Shown here piece after piece: positions 1 through 10,530 of a stretch of DNA of 64,000 nt. Below the pieces are notes generated by a model. That model was not told the origin of the DNA and did not search any database. It saw nothing but the letters and a program-made list of their open reading frames with translations. Each line of letters opens with the position of its first letter. The stretch's first letter is position 1. Source of the DNA: Halichoerus grypus (Eukaryota; Chordata; Mammalia; Carnivora; Phocidae); contig NC_135725.1 in assembly GCF_964656455.1 (NCBI RefSeq), positions 53,389,688 to 53,453,687 of the forward strand, read 5' to 3'. A program made the translations under genes and the position numbers.

Positions 1-3000
1 TCATTTGCAAATATCTTCTCCCATTCTGTCGGTTGTCTTTTGGTTTTGTTGACTGTTTCTTTTGCTGTGCAAAACCTTTTTATCTTGATGAAGTCCCAAT
101 AGTTCATTTTTGGCCTTGCTTCCCTTGCCTTTGGCGATGTTTCTAGGAAGAAGTTGCTGCGGCTGAGGTCGAAGAGGTTGCTGCCTGTGTTCTCCTTTAG
201 AATTTTGATGGACTCCTGTCTCATATTGAGGTCTTTCAACCATTTTGAGTCTATTTTTGTGTATGGTGTCAGGAAATGGTCCAGTTTCATTCTTCTGCAT
301 GTGGCTATCCAATTTTCCCAACACCATTTGTTGAAGAGACTGTCTTTTTGCCATTGCACATTCTTTCCTGCTTTGTCAAAGATTAGTTGACCATAGAGTT
401 GAGGGTCCATTTCTGGGCTCTCTATTCTGTTCCATTGATCTATGTGTCTGTTTTTGTGCCAGTACCATACTGTCTTGATGATGACAGCTTTGTAATAGAG
501 CTGGAAGTCCGGAATTGTGATGCCACCAGCTTTGGTTTTCTTTTTCAACATTCCTCTGGCTATGCGGGGTCTTTTCTGGTTCCATACAAATTTTAGGATT
601 ATTTGTTCCATTTCTTTGAAAAAAGCGGATGGTATTTTGATGGGGATTGCATTGAATGTGTAGATTGCTCTAGGTAGCATTGACATTTTCACAATATTTG
701 TTCTTCCAATCCATGAACATGGAACGTTTTTCCATTTCTTTGTGTCTTCCTCAATTTCTTTCATGAGTATTCTATAGTTTTCTGAGTACAGATCCTTTGC
801 CTCTTTGGTTAGATTTATTCCTAGGTATCTTATGGTTTTGGGTGCAATTGTAAATGGGATCGACTCCTTAATTTCTCTTTCTTCTGACTTGTTGTTGGTG
901 TATAGGAATGCCACTGACTTCTGTGCATTGATTTTATATCCTGCCACTTGACTGAATTCCTGTATGAGTTCTAGCAGTTTTGGGGTGGAGTCTTTGGGAT
1001 TTTCCACATAAAGTATCATATCATCTGCAAAGAGTGAGAGTTTGACTTCTTCTTTGCCAATTTGGATGCCTTTGATTTCTTTTTGTTGTCTGATTGCTGT
1101 GGCTAGGACTTCCAATACTATGTTGAATAGCAGTGGCGATAGTGGACATCCCTGCCGTGTTCCTGACCTTAGGGGGAAAGCTCTCAGTTTTTCCCCATTG
1201 AGAATGATATTCGCTGTAGGTTTTTCATAGATGGCTTTTATGATATTGAGGTAGGTACCCTCTATCCCTATACTCTGAAGAGTTTTGATCAAGAAAGGAT
1301 GCTGTACTTTGTCAAATGCTTTTTCTGCATCTATTGAGAGGATCATATGATTCTTGTTCTTTCTTTTGTTAATGTATTGTATCACGTTGATTGATTTGCG
1401 GATGTTGAACCAACCTTGCAGCCCAGGGATAAATCCCACTTGGTCGTGGTGAATAATCCTTTTAATGTACTGTTGGATCCTACTGGCTAGTATTTTGGTG
1501 AGAATTTTTGCAACCATGTTCATCAGGGATATTGGTCTGTAATTCTCCTTTTTGATGGGGTCTTTGTCTGGTTTTGGGATCAAGGTAATGGTGGCCTCAT
1601 AAAACGAGTTTGGAAGTTTTCCTTCCATTTCTATTTTTTGGAACACTTTCAGAAGAATAGGTATTAATTCTTCTTTAAATGTTTGATAGAATTCCCCTGG
1701 GAAGCCATCTGGCCCTGGGCTTTTGTGTTTTGGGAGATTTTTGATGACTGCTTCAATTTCCTTAGTGGTTATAGGTCTGTTCAGGTTTTCTATTTCTTCC
1801 TGGTTCAGTTTTGGTAGTTGATACATCTCTAGGAATGGATCCATTTCTTCCAGGCTATCTAATTTGCTGGCAAAGAGTTGCTCATAATATGTTCTTATAA
1901 TTGTTTGTATTTCTTTGGTGTTGGTTGTGATCTCTCCTCTTTCATTCATGACTTTGTTGATTTGGGTCATTTCTCTTTTCTTTTTGATAAGTCTGGCCAG
2001 CGGTTTATCAATCTTGTTAATTCTTTCAAAGAACCAGCTCCTAGTTTCATTGATCTGTTCTACTGTTCTTTTAGTTTCTATTTCATTGATTTCTGCTCTG
2101 ATCTTTATTATTTCTCTTCTCCTGCTGGGTTTAGGCTTTATTTGCTGTTCTCTCTCCAGCTCCTTTAGGTGTAGGGTTAGGTTGTGTACTTGAGACCTTT
2201 CTTGTTTCTTGAGAAAGGCTTGTATTGCTATATACTTTCCTCTTAGGACTGCCTTTGCTACATCCCAAAGTTTCTGAATAGTTGTGTTTTCATTTTCATT
2301 GATTTCCATGAATTTTTTTAATTCTTCTTTAATTTCCTGGTTGACCCATTCATTCTTTAGTAGGATGCTCTTTAGCCTCCATGTATTTGAGTTCTTTCTG
2401 ACTTTCCTCTTGTGAATGAGTTCTAGTTTCAAAGCATTGTGGTCTGAAAATAGGCAGGGAATGATCCCAATCTTTTGGTATTGGTTGAGACCTGATTTAT
2501 GACCTAGGATGTGATCTATTCTGGAGAATGTTCCATGGGCACTAGAGAAGAATGTGTATTCCGTTGCTTTGGGATGGAATGTTCTGAATATGTCTGTGAA
2601 GTCCATTTGGTCCAGTGTGTCATTTAAAGTCTTTATTTCCTTGTTATCTTTTGCTTAGACGATCTGTCCATTTCAGTGAGAGGGGTGTTAAAGTCCCCTA
2701 CTATTACTGTATTGTTGTCAATGTGTTTCTTTGCTTTTGTTATTAATTGGCTTATATAATTGGCTGCTCCCATGTTAGGGGCATAGATATTTACAATTGT
2801 TAGATCTTCTTGTTGGATAGACCCTTTAAGTAGGCTATAGTGTCCTTCCTCATCTCTTATTACAGTCTTTGGTTTAAAATCTAATTTGTCCGATATAAGG
2901 ATTGCCACCCCAGCTTTCTTTTGGTGTCCATTAGCATGGTAAATGGTTTTCCACCCCCTCACTTTCAACCTGGGGGTCTCTTTGGGTCTAAAATGAGTCT

Positions 3001-3124
3001 CTTGCAGACAGCATATTGATGAGTCTTGTTTTTTAATCCAATCTGATAGCCTGTGTCTTTTGATTGGGGCGTTTAGCCCATTTACATTCAGGGTAACTAT
3101 TGAAAGATATGAATTTAGCACCAT
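1..3124 (-). pseudogene. L1 ORF2 endonuclease-reverse transcriptase, one frameshift, 3' end outside window
   Basis: In the L1 family this protein nicks target DNA and reverse-transcribes L1 RNA at the nick. It starts at ATG 3124 (MVLNSYLSIVTLNVNGLN). The first frame (3124-2633) encodes the N-terminal endonuclease with the expected N (NVNGLN), E (CCLQETH), Y (IVNIYAPN) and D/N (VGDFN) residues. Near 2644 one base is missing, and the first frame stops at 2633. The next frame is then open from about 2650 to position 3 with no stop codon (I read every triplet), about 880 codons. It holds the endonuclease SDHNAL motif near 2440, the SPGPDG block near 1710, SLMNM near 1520, the FADD catalytic motif at 1020-1031, and the [15 protein letters not shown] block near 450. 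The family length is about 1,275 residues, so about 200 codons are missing on the left. One base separates this from an intact protein; a consensus or assembly error is an alternative to a real mutation. Confidence 0.93.
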
Positions 3125-3205
3125 TGTATTGCCTGTAAGGTGACTGTTACTGTATATTGTCTGTGTTCCTTTCTGGTCTATGTTGCTTTTAGGCTCTCTC
3201 TTTGC

Positions 3206-4094
3206 TTAGAGGACCCCTTTCAAGATTTCTTGTAGGGCTGGTTTCGTGTTTGCAAATTCCTTTAGTTTTTGTTTGTCCTGGAAGCTTTTTATCTCTCCTT
3301 CAATTTTCAATGACAGCCTAGCTGGATATAGTATTCTTGGCTGCATATTTTTCTCATTTAGTGCTCTGAATATATCATGCCAGTCCTTTCTGGCCTGCCA
3401 GGTCTCTGTGGATAGGTCTGTTGCCAATCTAATATTTCTACCATTGTAGGTTACAGATCTCTTCTCCCGAGCTGCTTTCAGGATTTTCTCTTTGTCTCTG
3501 AGACTCATAAGTTTTACTATTAGATGTAGGGGTGTTGACCTATTTTTATTGATTTTGAGAGGGGTTCTCTGTGCTTCCTGGATTTTGATGCCTGTCTCCT
3601 TCCCCAAATTAGGGAAGTTCTCTGTTATAATTTGCTCCATTATACCTTCTGCCCCTCTCTCTCTTTCTTCTTCTTCTGGGATCCCAATTATTCTAATGTT
3701 GTTTCGTCTTATGGTATTGCTTATCTCTCGATTCTGCCCTCGTGATCCAGTAGTTTTTATCTCTCTTTTTCTCAGCTTCTTTATTTTCCATCATTTGGTC
3801 TTCTATATCACTGATTCCCTCTTCTGCCTCATTTATCCTATCAGTTAGCGCCCCCATATTTGATTGCACCTCATTAATAGCCTTTTTGATTTCGACTTGG
3901 TTAGATTTTAGTTCTTTTACTTCTCCAGAAAGGGTTTCTCTAATAACTTCCATTTCAAGCCCAGCTAGTATCTTTAAAGTGATGATTCTGGACTCTAGAT
4001 CTGACATCCTACTAATGTCCATATTGAGTAGGTCCCTGGCAGTCGGTACTACCTCTTGTTCTTTTTGTTGAGGTGATTTTTTCTGTCTTGTCAT
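3206..4094 (-). pseudogene. L1 ORF1 RNA-binding protein, two single-base deletions
   Basis: In the L1 family ORF1p trimerises through a coiled coil, binds L1 RNA and acts as a nucleic-acid chaperone. The frame starts at ATG 4094 (MTRQKKSPQQKEQE). It runs through a charged heptad-like segment (LESRIITLKILAGLEMEVIRE and onward, heavy in E, K, N and I) consistent with the coiled coil. Near 3754-3758 one A is missing from an A-run (GATAAAAAC on the minus strand), and near 3730 a second base is missing before the GAGATAAGC segment. After both deletions the reading resumes in a third frame with the RRM-like block NNIRIIGIPEEEER and the C-terminal block ending NTKPALQEILKGVL at stop 3206. Total length is about 296 codons, normal for this family. 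The two lesions lie about 25 bp apart, so only a short stretch is misread. Confidence 0.9.
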
Positions 4095-4203
4095 TTTGTG
4101 CAGAGGAGAATAGATGAATGAGAGAACAAAATGCTAACAGGGTAACAATGGTCCCAGAAAATATACCCTAAACAAATCAGAAAAGACCTGAAGCAGTGGG
4201 AAA

Positions 4204-4318
4204 AGGAAGGGAAAGACAGAAAAAAGAAAAAGAAAAAAAAAGAAAAAGAAAAAAAAAGAAAAAGAAAAAGATAAAGGTAAAAAGAAACAAAAACAGTACA
4301 AAACAAAACAAAAAAACA
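4204..4318. repeat. A-rich low-complexity tract in the L1 5' UTR
   Basis: About 115 bp of repeated AAAAAGAAAAAG-type sequence followed by AAACAAAACA units. On the L1 sense strand it is a pyrimidine tract immediately upstream of ORF1. Confidence 0.85.
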
Positions 4319-4319
4319 G

Positions 4320-4855
4320 AATGTGATCAAATATGATTAGGCTGGTATATAGATCAGTGCCACACACTAGATTTTGGGTGTATTTTGGTCTGTTAGAAGA
4401 AAGTGCCTCCCAAAATTTTAAAGAAAGAAAAACTTATATATGTACAAAAATAAGGGTTGATGTGATGAAGGGATGGAATATGACTGTAAAGACGGAAATT
4501 ATAAAAAATTTTATAAAAGGAATTGAAAAGAAATTGTTTGAAAAAAGAAAGAAGAGTATTTAAAAAAAAAAAGAAAAAAAAGAGAGAGAGAATGTGATCA
4601 GGTGGGGAGTAGAAAAAACCATACACTAGTGATTTAGGGTATATTTTGATCTGTTAGAAGAAACTATCTCAAAATTTTAAAGAGAGAGCAACTTATATAT
4701 ATATGCCAAAAATACGGGTAACTACTTTGAAGGGATAGAATATGACTCTAAAAATGAAAAATAAAAATGTTTTTTAAAAAAGGGATTGATAAGATGTTGG
4801 TTGAAAAAGGGAAAAAGAAAAATTCAAAAAAAAAAAAAGTTAAAAAAAAAATTAA
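4320..4855. repeat. Imperfect tandem duplication of about 265 bp in the L1 5' UTR
   Basis: Two diverged copies lie head to tail: about 4320-4590 and 4591-4855. Paired landmarks are AATGTGATCA (4320 and 4591), CACACTAG/ATACACTAG with the following TTTNGGGTATATTTTG-like segment, CTGTTAGAAGAAA (near 4390 and 4651), CAAAATTTTAAAGA, and GAAGGGATRGAATATGACT (4467 and 4729). The offset is 262-271 bp across these anchors. Each copy ends in an A/G-rich tract. Confidence 0.85.
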
Positions 4856-5081
4856 CTTTGAAAGACTAAAGAATCATGGTAAAAAAGCCATGAATTCTAT
4901 GTGCAGTATTCCCCTAGCGCTGGAGTTCTGCCGTTCTCATTGATCGGTAAACTTGGTCTTGGCTGGCTGTTCTCGCTGATCTTCTGGGGGGGGGGAGCTG
5001 TTGCCGTGGTTTCCAAATGTCTTTGCCAGAGGTGGAATTGCCCCGCCCTTGCCCGGTCCGGGCTAAGTAATCTGCTCGGGT

Positions 5082-5621
5082 TTGCTCTCCGGAGCTTTTG
5101 TTTCCTGTAAGCTTTCCGTACAGCTTTGGAGGCGGAGAGTGAGAATGGCAGCCCCCCAATTTCTGCCCCGGAGGAGCCGAGAACTTAGGGCCCCGCTCCT
5201 CAGTAAGCCCCCAGAGAAAAGCAGTCAGTCACTCCCGTCTCCCCGGTCTCCGGCCGCACTCCGTGCTCACCCGGCCTGTGACCGAGTGTTTCTATCTCTG
5301 GCACCCAACTCGGTGGGGAGTCTCCAAACCCAGCAGATCCCTGCGGTGCGCTCCCACGCCCCTCTCCCGGGGGAAGAAGGTGAGTCTCCCCAGATCTGCT
5401 GCTTGTTGGGTCCCTGCTGGAGGAGCAGTGGCCCGGCTGTGCCACGCATCACGGTTTATGGCAACCCCGAGCTGAGAGCCCGCACCTTGGCTCTGTCTCT
5501 GCAGCCAGCTTCCCCGCTCCGATACCTGGGAGCTCTGCTGCACTCAGGCACCCCCGGTCTTTCTGTGACCCCGAGGGTCCTGAGACCACACTGTCCCACG
5601 AGGTTTCCACCCCCAGCTTAG
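5082..5621 (+). other. 179-codon open frame antisense to the L1 5' UTR
   Basis: An ATG-initiated frame of 179 residues (starting MLSGAFVSCKLSVQLWRRR, rich in R, P, S and A) runs on the strand opposite to the L1, inside the CpG-rich leader, and is directed out of the element toward its upstream flank. Primate L1 has an antisense ORF0 in a comparable place, but I see no sequence similarity to it. The GC-rich composition favours long open frames by chance, so coding is not established. No homologous host protein is recognised. Confidence 0.3.
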
Positions 5622-5926
5622 CCACCGGAGTGACGTCCCTCAGCGGAGCAGACTTCTAAAAGTTCCGATTTTGTGCACCACGGCTCTATCACTTGCCAGA
5701 AGCGGCCGATGGAGGCCCCCTCCCCCGCTGTCTATCCTCCCGAATATCGCCTCGGATTCACTTCTCCACACGTCCTACCTTCCAGAAAGTGGTCGCTTTT
5801 CTGTTCAGAGAGTTGTTGCTATTCTTTTCTTCGATATCCTGTTGAGTTTGTAGGTGTTCAGAATGGTTTGATCCCTATCCAGCTGAATTCCTGAGAGGAG
5901 ACGAAATCCAGGTCTCCTACTCCTCT

Positions 5927-5935
5927 GCCATCTTG
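5927..5935 (-). promoter_or_regulatory. YY1-type site at L1 5' terminus
   Basis: The plus strand reads GCCATCTTG, so the L1 sense strand reads CAAGATGGC within a few bases of its 5' end. Human L1 has the same CAAGATGGC motif at its 5' end, where YY1 sets the correct transcription start. The match and position are visible here; function in this element is inferred. Confidence 0.6.
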
Positions 5936-5940
5936 CCCAT

Positions 5941-7119
5941 ACACAAAATTTTTTATGTTGAGTCTACAAAAATTACATCACTCCCCTCACCACCAAGATC
6001 ATGTGAGTAATTACTGATGGGAAATAAAACAATATTCCAGGACTTCTGGCTTCCAAGTCTGTTCCTTCTTCACTACATGATATTGCCGCCCTCATTTCTA
6101 GTGTCTTTGTATAAGGAGATGATTATATACTGCAGCTGAATCCCAAACAGGTATGCAGTACTGATCCAATAATGACTCTAATTGCAGCACCGGATTTGTG
6201 GAGGGGATTAGAGCACAATGCACTTACCCCAGTCCCTAGAATTCAGTGAGGGATTGAAGGGCAGTTCTTACTGCTATTATTGTCTACAAATGAGAGAACA
6301 TCTTACTCAGAGGAGCACAGAACAGTGAAGAAAGAAAATAAAAAATGTTAAAGAGGCTCAATGAACATGCTGAAGCAATAATTTCAGAGGGATTAATATT
6401 GTTAAGATACAACCGGGGCAGATTCAATGCCTATTCAAACAAGTGACTTTAACTTCAAGGTTAGATATATGCAAATGTAATTTGTAAAAGAATAATGGTT
6501 GTTTTATTTACTTCTTGAGATGAGTATAATAATCTCCATGGATAAGCAATATTTTAAATTGATTCAAACTGGGATAAGCATATCCCTTAGGTTTATGGTG
6601 GTGTGTTAGAGTATTTAGAATCAAAAAATAAAAAATAACAGTCTTCTTGGACCTTCAATGCTATTTTAGAGGGAAAATAAATACTTACACTATGAGTATT
6701 TCTAGGAATAAATACCCTCTAGTTATGAATTTACATTTCTAGGGGGAAAGAGTTTGAAAATCCTTGCTTTAAATGAAAGAACAGACATTTTTACCATTCT
6801 TGTCTCCTCTCCCACAACATTTTCTAGTGATGGCCATCTTTTTATCTCAAACTGGGAGAAAAGGGAGAAGACTTGGAATCCCATCAACATGTTGCATAGC
6901 TTAGATTTTGGTTTAGAGAACTGATCCACCCTACTTTAGGGAGAGGGTCATACACAGAAAAGACCAAATTTGTGAATTGTTATATGACATCTGCCTCATC
7001 TTCATATTATTAATTTTTTTCATTGTGGTCATAAAATAGAAGGAAGAAGTGAAATAACCTGCCTACTATGAGCCTAATTATGATGGTTTAAAAATGAAAT
7101 TGAATATATTCATCATAAA
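5941..7119. other. Single-copy AT-rich intergenic DNA
   Basis: Flank immediately upstream of the L1 5' end. No exon, repeat or RNA gene is recognised. The short open frame at 6723-6929 on the minus strand has no recognisable domain. Confidence 0.5.
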
Positions 7120-7240
7120 ATAAATCATGCAAGGTAGGTAGTACTGTCCTTTTTCAAACATGGAACTGAGGCTTAGAAGTGACACAATAATTTTCTCAAG
7201 ATCACAGACCTTTCCATTATGTAACACTACCTCCAAAGTA
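7120..7240 (-). repeat. MIR fragment
   Basis: The segment holds 'aactgaggctt' followed by 'tctcaagatcacag', the antisense MIR core (tRNA-derived ancient mammalian SINE). Short and diverged. Confidence 0.6.
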
Positions 7241-8504
7241 TCAACTATGGATAGCTTTGGTAATGGGACTGGTTAGGACAAATGTTAAATTGAATGCAAT
7301 GGTGCTTAATAAAACTTAAAACCTGTAATGAGTGCAGTTGACCAGAACTGGATGATTTAAATGTTTTATGATTTAAGATTTCAGGGTTGTTAAATAAAAG
7401 TGAAGTTCTGAATAAAGGCTTTCTCTTTCTTTTGTCTGCTTTGCTACTTAATGTTAAATTTTAAACTGATACTAAAAATTTTTATTAAGATTTATACAAA
7501 AATATAATATCAAATATTTTCAACAAGGTGTTTTTGCTTAGTAACTTGATTAATAACATGATATTCTTAACAAATTGACATAATATAAATGACATTTCCT
7601 GGAATCATGAATTTATTCAACATTACATTTCTATTAGGATAGAAAAACTAGAATATACCATTCATTCAATCTTAATTCTAATTTAACAAAAGTAGCTATA
7701 TAATTCTTAAATCTAATATCACAAAACAGCTATGCTAATACTAAGAATTCAGCTATATAATTCATAATTTTAATATAGAAAATTAGCAATACTATATTCT
7801 GAAGCAATATAGGGAATATTGAAGGAGAATAGAAATAAATTCACTGAGTAATTTTGAGTCTAGCATTCACTAGAACTTTTAAATATTGAAAGTAAACATA
7901 TTTCCAAATTTAAAAAAAAAGCATAATGACATTATTACTTGATAGAATCACTCTATAGAGATTCCACTTACAACATGTTGCCCTAGACTTTGCCAAAAGA
8001 GAATCTTGCAAGTATAGTACATTAAATCCTATTTTAGTATAAAATGCACATCACCTATTCTTCAGTAGAGAAGAACAGTAATAAAAGGAGAAATTTTGAT
8101 TCTTCTCTGTTTTAAGTGGCCTAATTTTAAACTGCTTTGTTTGGTGGCTCCCAAAATAATGACGAGGAGTTCATTCTGGGTTGCTTTGGTGACTTATATT
8201 TCCTTTTGTTCTTGACTTTCTTAGAGAGGTACATGGTACAGATACTGGTATTTTTATTTGCTTTAATCTTTCAAAACCCAAAAATAAAAAAAATACACTG
8301 CTATCTTTTTATTAGGTCAATCAAGTTAAAGTTTTCATTGTGCTTAAACTTTTAAAAGTTGAAATTCTACTATAGCTACAAATTTTTGCAAGTGAATCAT
8401 ATATTTCATTTGGCTTTAAAACATATCTTTTAAAAATATATCTCTAAATCACACACATATACATATAAGATCATTTTTGTGACTTGTATACATTAAAATA
8501 ATAA
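7241..8504. other. AT-rich intergenic DNA, nothing recognised
   Basis: Strongly AT-rich, with runs such as the A-run near 7911-7920. No exon-like or known repeat sequence is seen. An open frame at 8137-8355 (+) lacks any recognisable domain. Confidence 0.45.
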
Positions 8505-8755
8505 TAGTAACAACAAGTATACACCATATGCTTTCCATATGCCAGGCACTGTTCTAAGTACTTCCCATATATTTGCTCACTTAATTCTCACAACAATCAG
8601 ATGATACTATTTCTATCTCAATTAAAAGGTGGAAAATTGAGGCACAGAGAGATTGACTAACCAAGTAATTAACAGAGCTGGCATTTAAATTAAGGTGCGT
8701 GACTCCAGAGCTTGAGCTGTTAGCAATAATGCAATAATATCTCTGATTACAAGAT
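8505..8755 (-). repeat. MIR element, nearly complete
   Basis: In plus orientation it shows 'atgccaggcactgttctaag', then 'ttaattctcacaacaat', then 'aaaattgaggcacagagag' and 'gactccagagcttgagctgt' in the right order. This is the reverse complement of MIR from its 3' to 5' end. Confidence 0.88.
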
Positions 8756-9479
8756 ACTAATAATGGCATTCTGGTAACAGTATGCACAAAAATATGCCTT
8801 AACCATCTTAACCACACTTAATCAAAAAAATCAAGCCATAGGAAGTCCATATAGGGTGGTAGAAACAGGTTAATGAAAAATGATAGAGTTAAATCTTTCT
8901 AAAGGCATGGTCATTCCTACCTAGTCTACCAAATATTCATAATGTCTGGTAGAGTACCAAACATGTAGTAAACCAGTATCCAATATGTATTTATTGTAAA
9001 AGTGAATTAATGAATAAATTGAGAAACTTACGTGAGCATGGGCATTTCTGCAAAACCCGGGTGGAATTGCCAGCTCCAAACATACTTACCGAGTAGACTA
9101 GTCTAGACTTCGATACACATCTTTATTGGGTTCTCACTTCCCATCCCTCACCTTCAACTCAGTCTTCCAACACTCTTGGGTAGTCTCTTGAGCCCTAGTC
9201 ACCTGTGTTCCATTTACAACTGCCTAATTCATATTCATTAAATTTTTGTTCTATTTAATAAACTTCATTTAATAAACTAGTAAGAAAAGCCAATGTGATT
9301 CCAGTTAATATTAGTACATTTTAATTGAGGCTTTTGAGAGAAAATATATTAATTGAGGTTAATAATCCCAATGGTGAGAATGTCAAGCAGTAGTACTGTA
9401 CATCAGAAATCCAAACCCAAAAGCCCAAACTATTGTTGATTTGGATTCTCTCACCTCCGCAGGGGCATCCTGAGTCTGT
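8756..9479. other. Intergenic DNA, possible L2 3' end near 8945-9020
   Basis: Most of this holds nothing I recognise. Around 8945-9020 a 'tagtaaaccagtatccaata...aatgaataaat' segment resembles the 3' end of L2 in plus orientation, but it is too diverged for a firm call. Confidence 0.35.
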
Positions 9480-10020
9480 CTTCATGTCTTTCATTGCCAC
9501 ACCCCATCCAAGCCATGACCTATCCATTGGATTACTCTCAGGGTCTCCTGTCTTTCTACTTGTCCTCCTGCCCTTCCAACCCATTTTCTACATTCCAGCC
9601 AAATTATCTTAAAATATCAATTGGATCATGTCTCTCTATAAATAATGATTTTCCTTTGTACTTCAGAGACTTTATATTTCTTTTCCTCTCTCCTCCTCTC
9701 TCTCTCTCCCTACCCCCTGTCCTCTCCTCGCCTCCCTCCCCTTCTCCTTCCTTTTTGGCCAGAGTTGACTTCATTCTCACATCCTGACCTTCTCTCCCTC
9801 ACTCAACAGACTCCATCTACGCTAGAAACTTAGCCTCATTTCAAGGCCTTTACATGGGCTGTTCCTCTGTTAGAGCAGTCCTCTCCCTACTCTTTGCCCA
9901 GTTATTTCCTTCCCATCTTAGGTTTCAGCTTTAATGTCACTTCCAAATATTTACCTCACTCTAAATGGGAGTCCCCTCTGAAATTCTATTATGGCTTTCT
10001 CAAGATTTCCTTCTCTGCCA
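9480..10020 (+). repeat. L2 LINE remnant (3' part)
   Basis: The stretch has the pyrimidine-rich L2 3' layout: 'ggatcatgtctctct', later 'caaggcctttacatgggctgttcctctg', then 'aggtttcagctttaatgtcacttcc'. The CT-rich run at 9676-9750 sits inside it. No open frame survives. Confidence 0.75.
9676..9750 (+). repeat. CT-rich low-complexity tract
   Basis: About 75 bp of almost pure C and T (TCTCTCTCTCCCT, CTCCCTCCCCTTCTCC) within the L2 remnant. Confidence 0.8.
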
Positions 10021-10034
10021 TTTCTTTCAGAATA

Positions 10035-10285
10035 ATGTACTGGTTTTGAGCACAAGATTTATACCCACACTTACTGAGTTTGAATCTTCAATGCACCACT
10101 TGCTAGAATGCACACCAATGGAGAAGTTGTTTATCCTAGCTCTGCTCCAGTTTCCTTATTTATAACATGAGATACAATGCTATCTACCCAAATGGATGGT
10201 GGTAAGGACTAAATGAGTTACATGCAAACATTCAGAACAGTGCCTGGCACATTAAGCACCAATAAATGTGAGCTCTCATTACTCA
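10035..10285 (+). repeat. MIR element
   Basis: Shows 'tggttttgagcacaagattt', 'gagtttgaatcttc', 'cagtttccttatttataacatgagata', 'aaggactaaatgagtta' and 'agaacagtgcctggcacatta' in MIR order. Confidence 0.88.
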
Positions 10286-10287
10286 GT

Positions 10288-10375
10288 GAAATTATATTTA
10301 TCTATATTTATATTTATAATTATCTATAATTATATAAGTTATAATTACAGTTATCTGAAATTACATTGATTATAT
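10288..10375. repeat. AT-rich low-complexity tract
   Basis: Repeated TTATATTTATCTATA-like words with almost no G or C. Confidence 0.7.
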
Positions 10376-10384
10376 TTGCCTTTC

Positions 10385-10530
10385 TCATAAGCATGCCAAC
10401 TCAAGGTGAACAGGAACCATGGTTATATTCTTACCACCACAAATTTGGTGCCTCTAACAGTGCTTAGCTTAGGAAGAGCTCAGTCAATACTTATTGAATA
10501 AATCAGTTGAATAAATGCATAAATCTATGA
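10385..10530 (+). repeat. L2 3' end
   Basis: Contains 'cagtgcttagcttaggaag' and 'cagtcaatacttattgaataaat', the typical L2 3' end ending in a GAATAAAT-like repeat. Confidence 0.72.

Larger units (their letters stand above)
1..5940 (-). mobile_element. Young LINE-1, near full length, truncated by window edge
   Basis: Reading the minus strand from 5940 down to 1 gives the complete order of an autonomous L1: a GC-rich 5' UTR (5940-4095), ORF1 (4094-3206), an inter-ORF spacer of about 80 bp, and ORF2 (3124 to the window edge). The 5' terminus starts with an AAGATGGC motif, the usual start of a full-length L1. Roughly the last 200 ORF2 codons, the 3' UTR, the poly-A tail and the second target-site copy lie outside the window, so the duplication flanking the element cannot be checked. 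ORF2 contains no nonsense substitution in view, and the only lesions found in the two ORFs are three single-base deletions. This makes it much younger than the other L1s in the window. Confidence 0.95.
4095..5940 (-). promoter_or_regulatory. L1 5' UTR / internal promoter, about 1.85 kb
   Basis: This is the untranslated leader between the L1 5' terminus at about 5940 and the ORF1 ATG at 4094. The distal half (about 4890-5760) is GC- and CpG-rich, in strong contrast to the AT-rich flank, and includes a G-run at 4986-4995. The proximal half (4100-4880) is A-rich on the plus strand and contains a tandem duplication. In L1 families this region carries an RNA polymerase II promoter internal to the element and is a target of CpG methylation. 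It is about twice as long as the leader of the plus-strand L1 at 59325-60182, although the first 100 bp or so of the two can be aligned by eye. Confidence 0.85.

Noticed and set aside
1878..2193. Hydrophobic plus-strand frames resembling membrane proteins
   Set aside because: They are the antisense of L1 ORF2 lysine- and glutamate-rich coding sequence, which reads as F, L, I and S in reverse. The same explanation applies to 3492-3848 and 62611-63345.
4091..4367. Very F-rich minus-strand frames
   Set aside because: Translation of the A/G-rich tract in the L1 5' UTR; low complexity only.
4320..4855. CRISPR-like or satellite array
   Set aside because: Only two diverged units of about 265 bp within an L1 leader, in a mammalian genome.
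5040..5760. CpG-island promoter of a host gene
   Set aside because: It lies entirely inside the L1 5' UTR and shares its 5' terminus with the other L1. No host exon is seen on either side.
9645..9833. Ser/Pro/Leu-rich plus-strand frame
   Set aside because: Produced by the CT-rich tract inside an L2 remnant.
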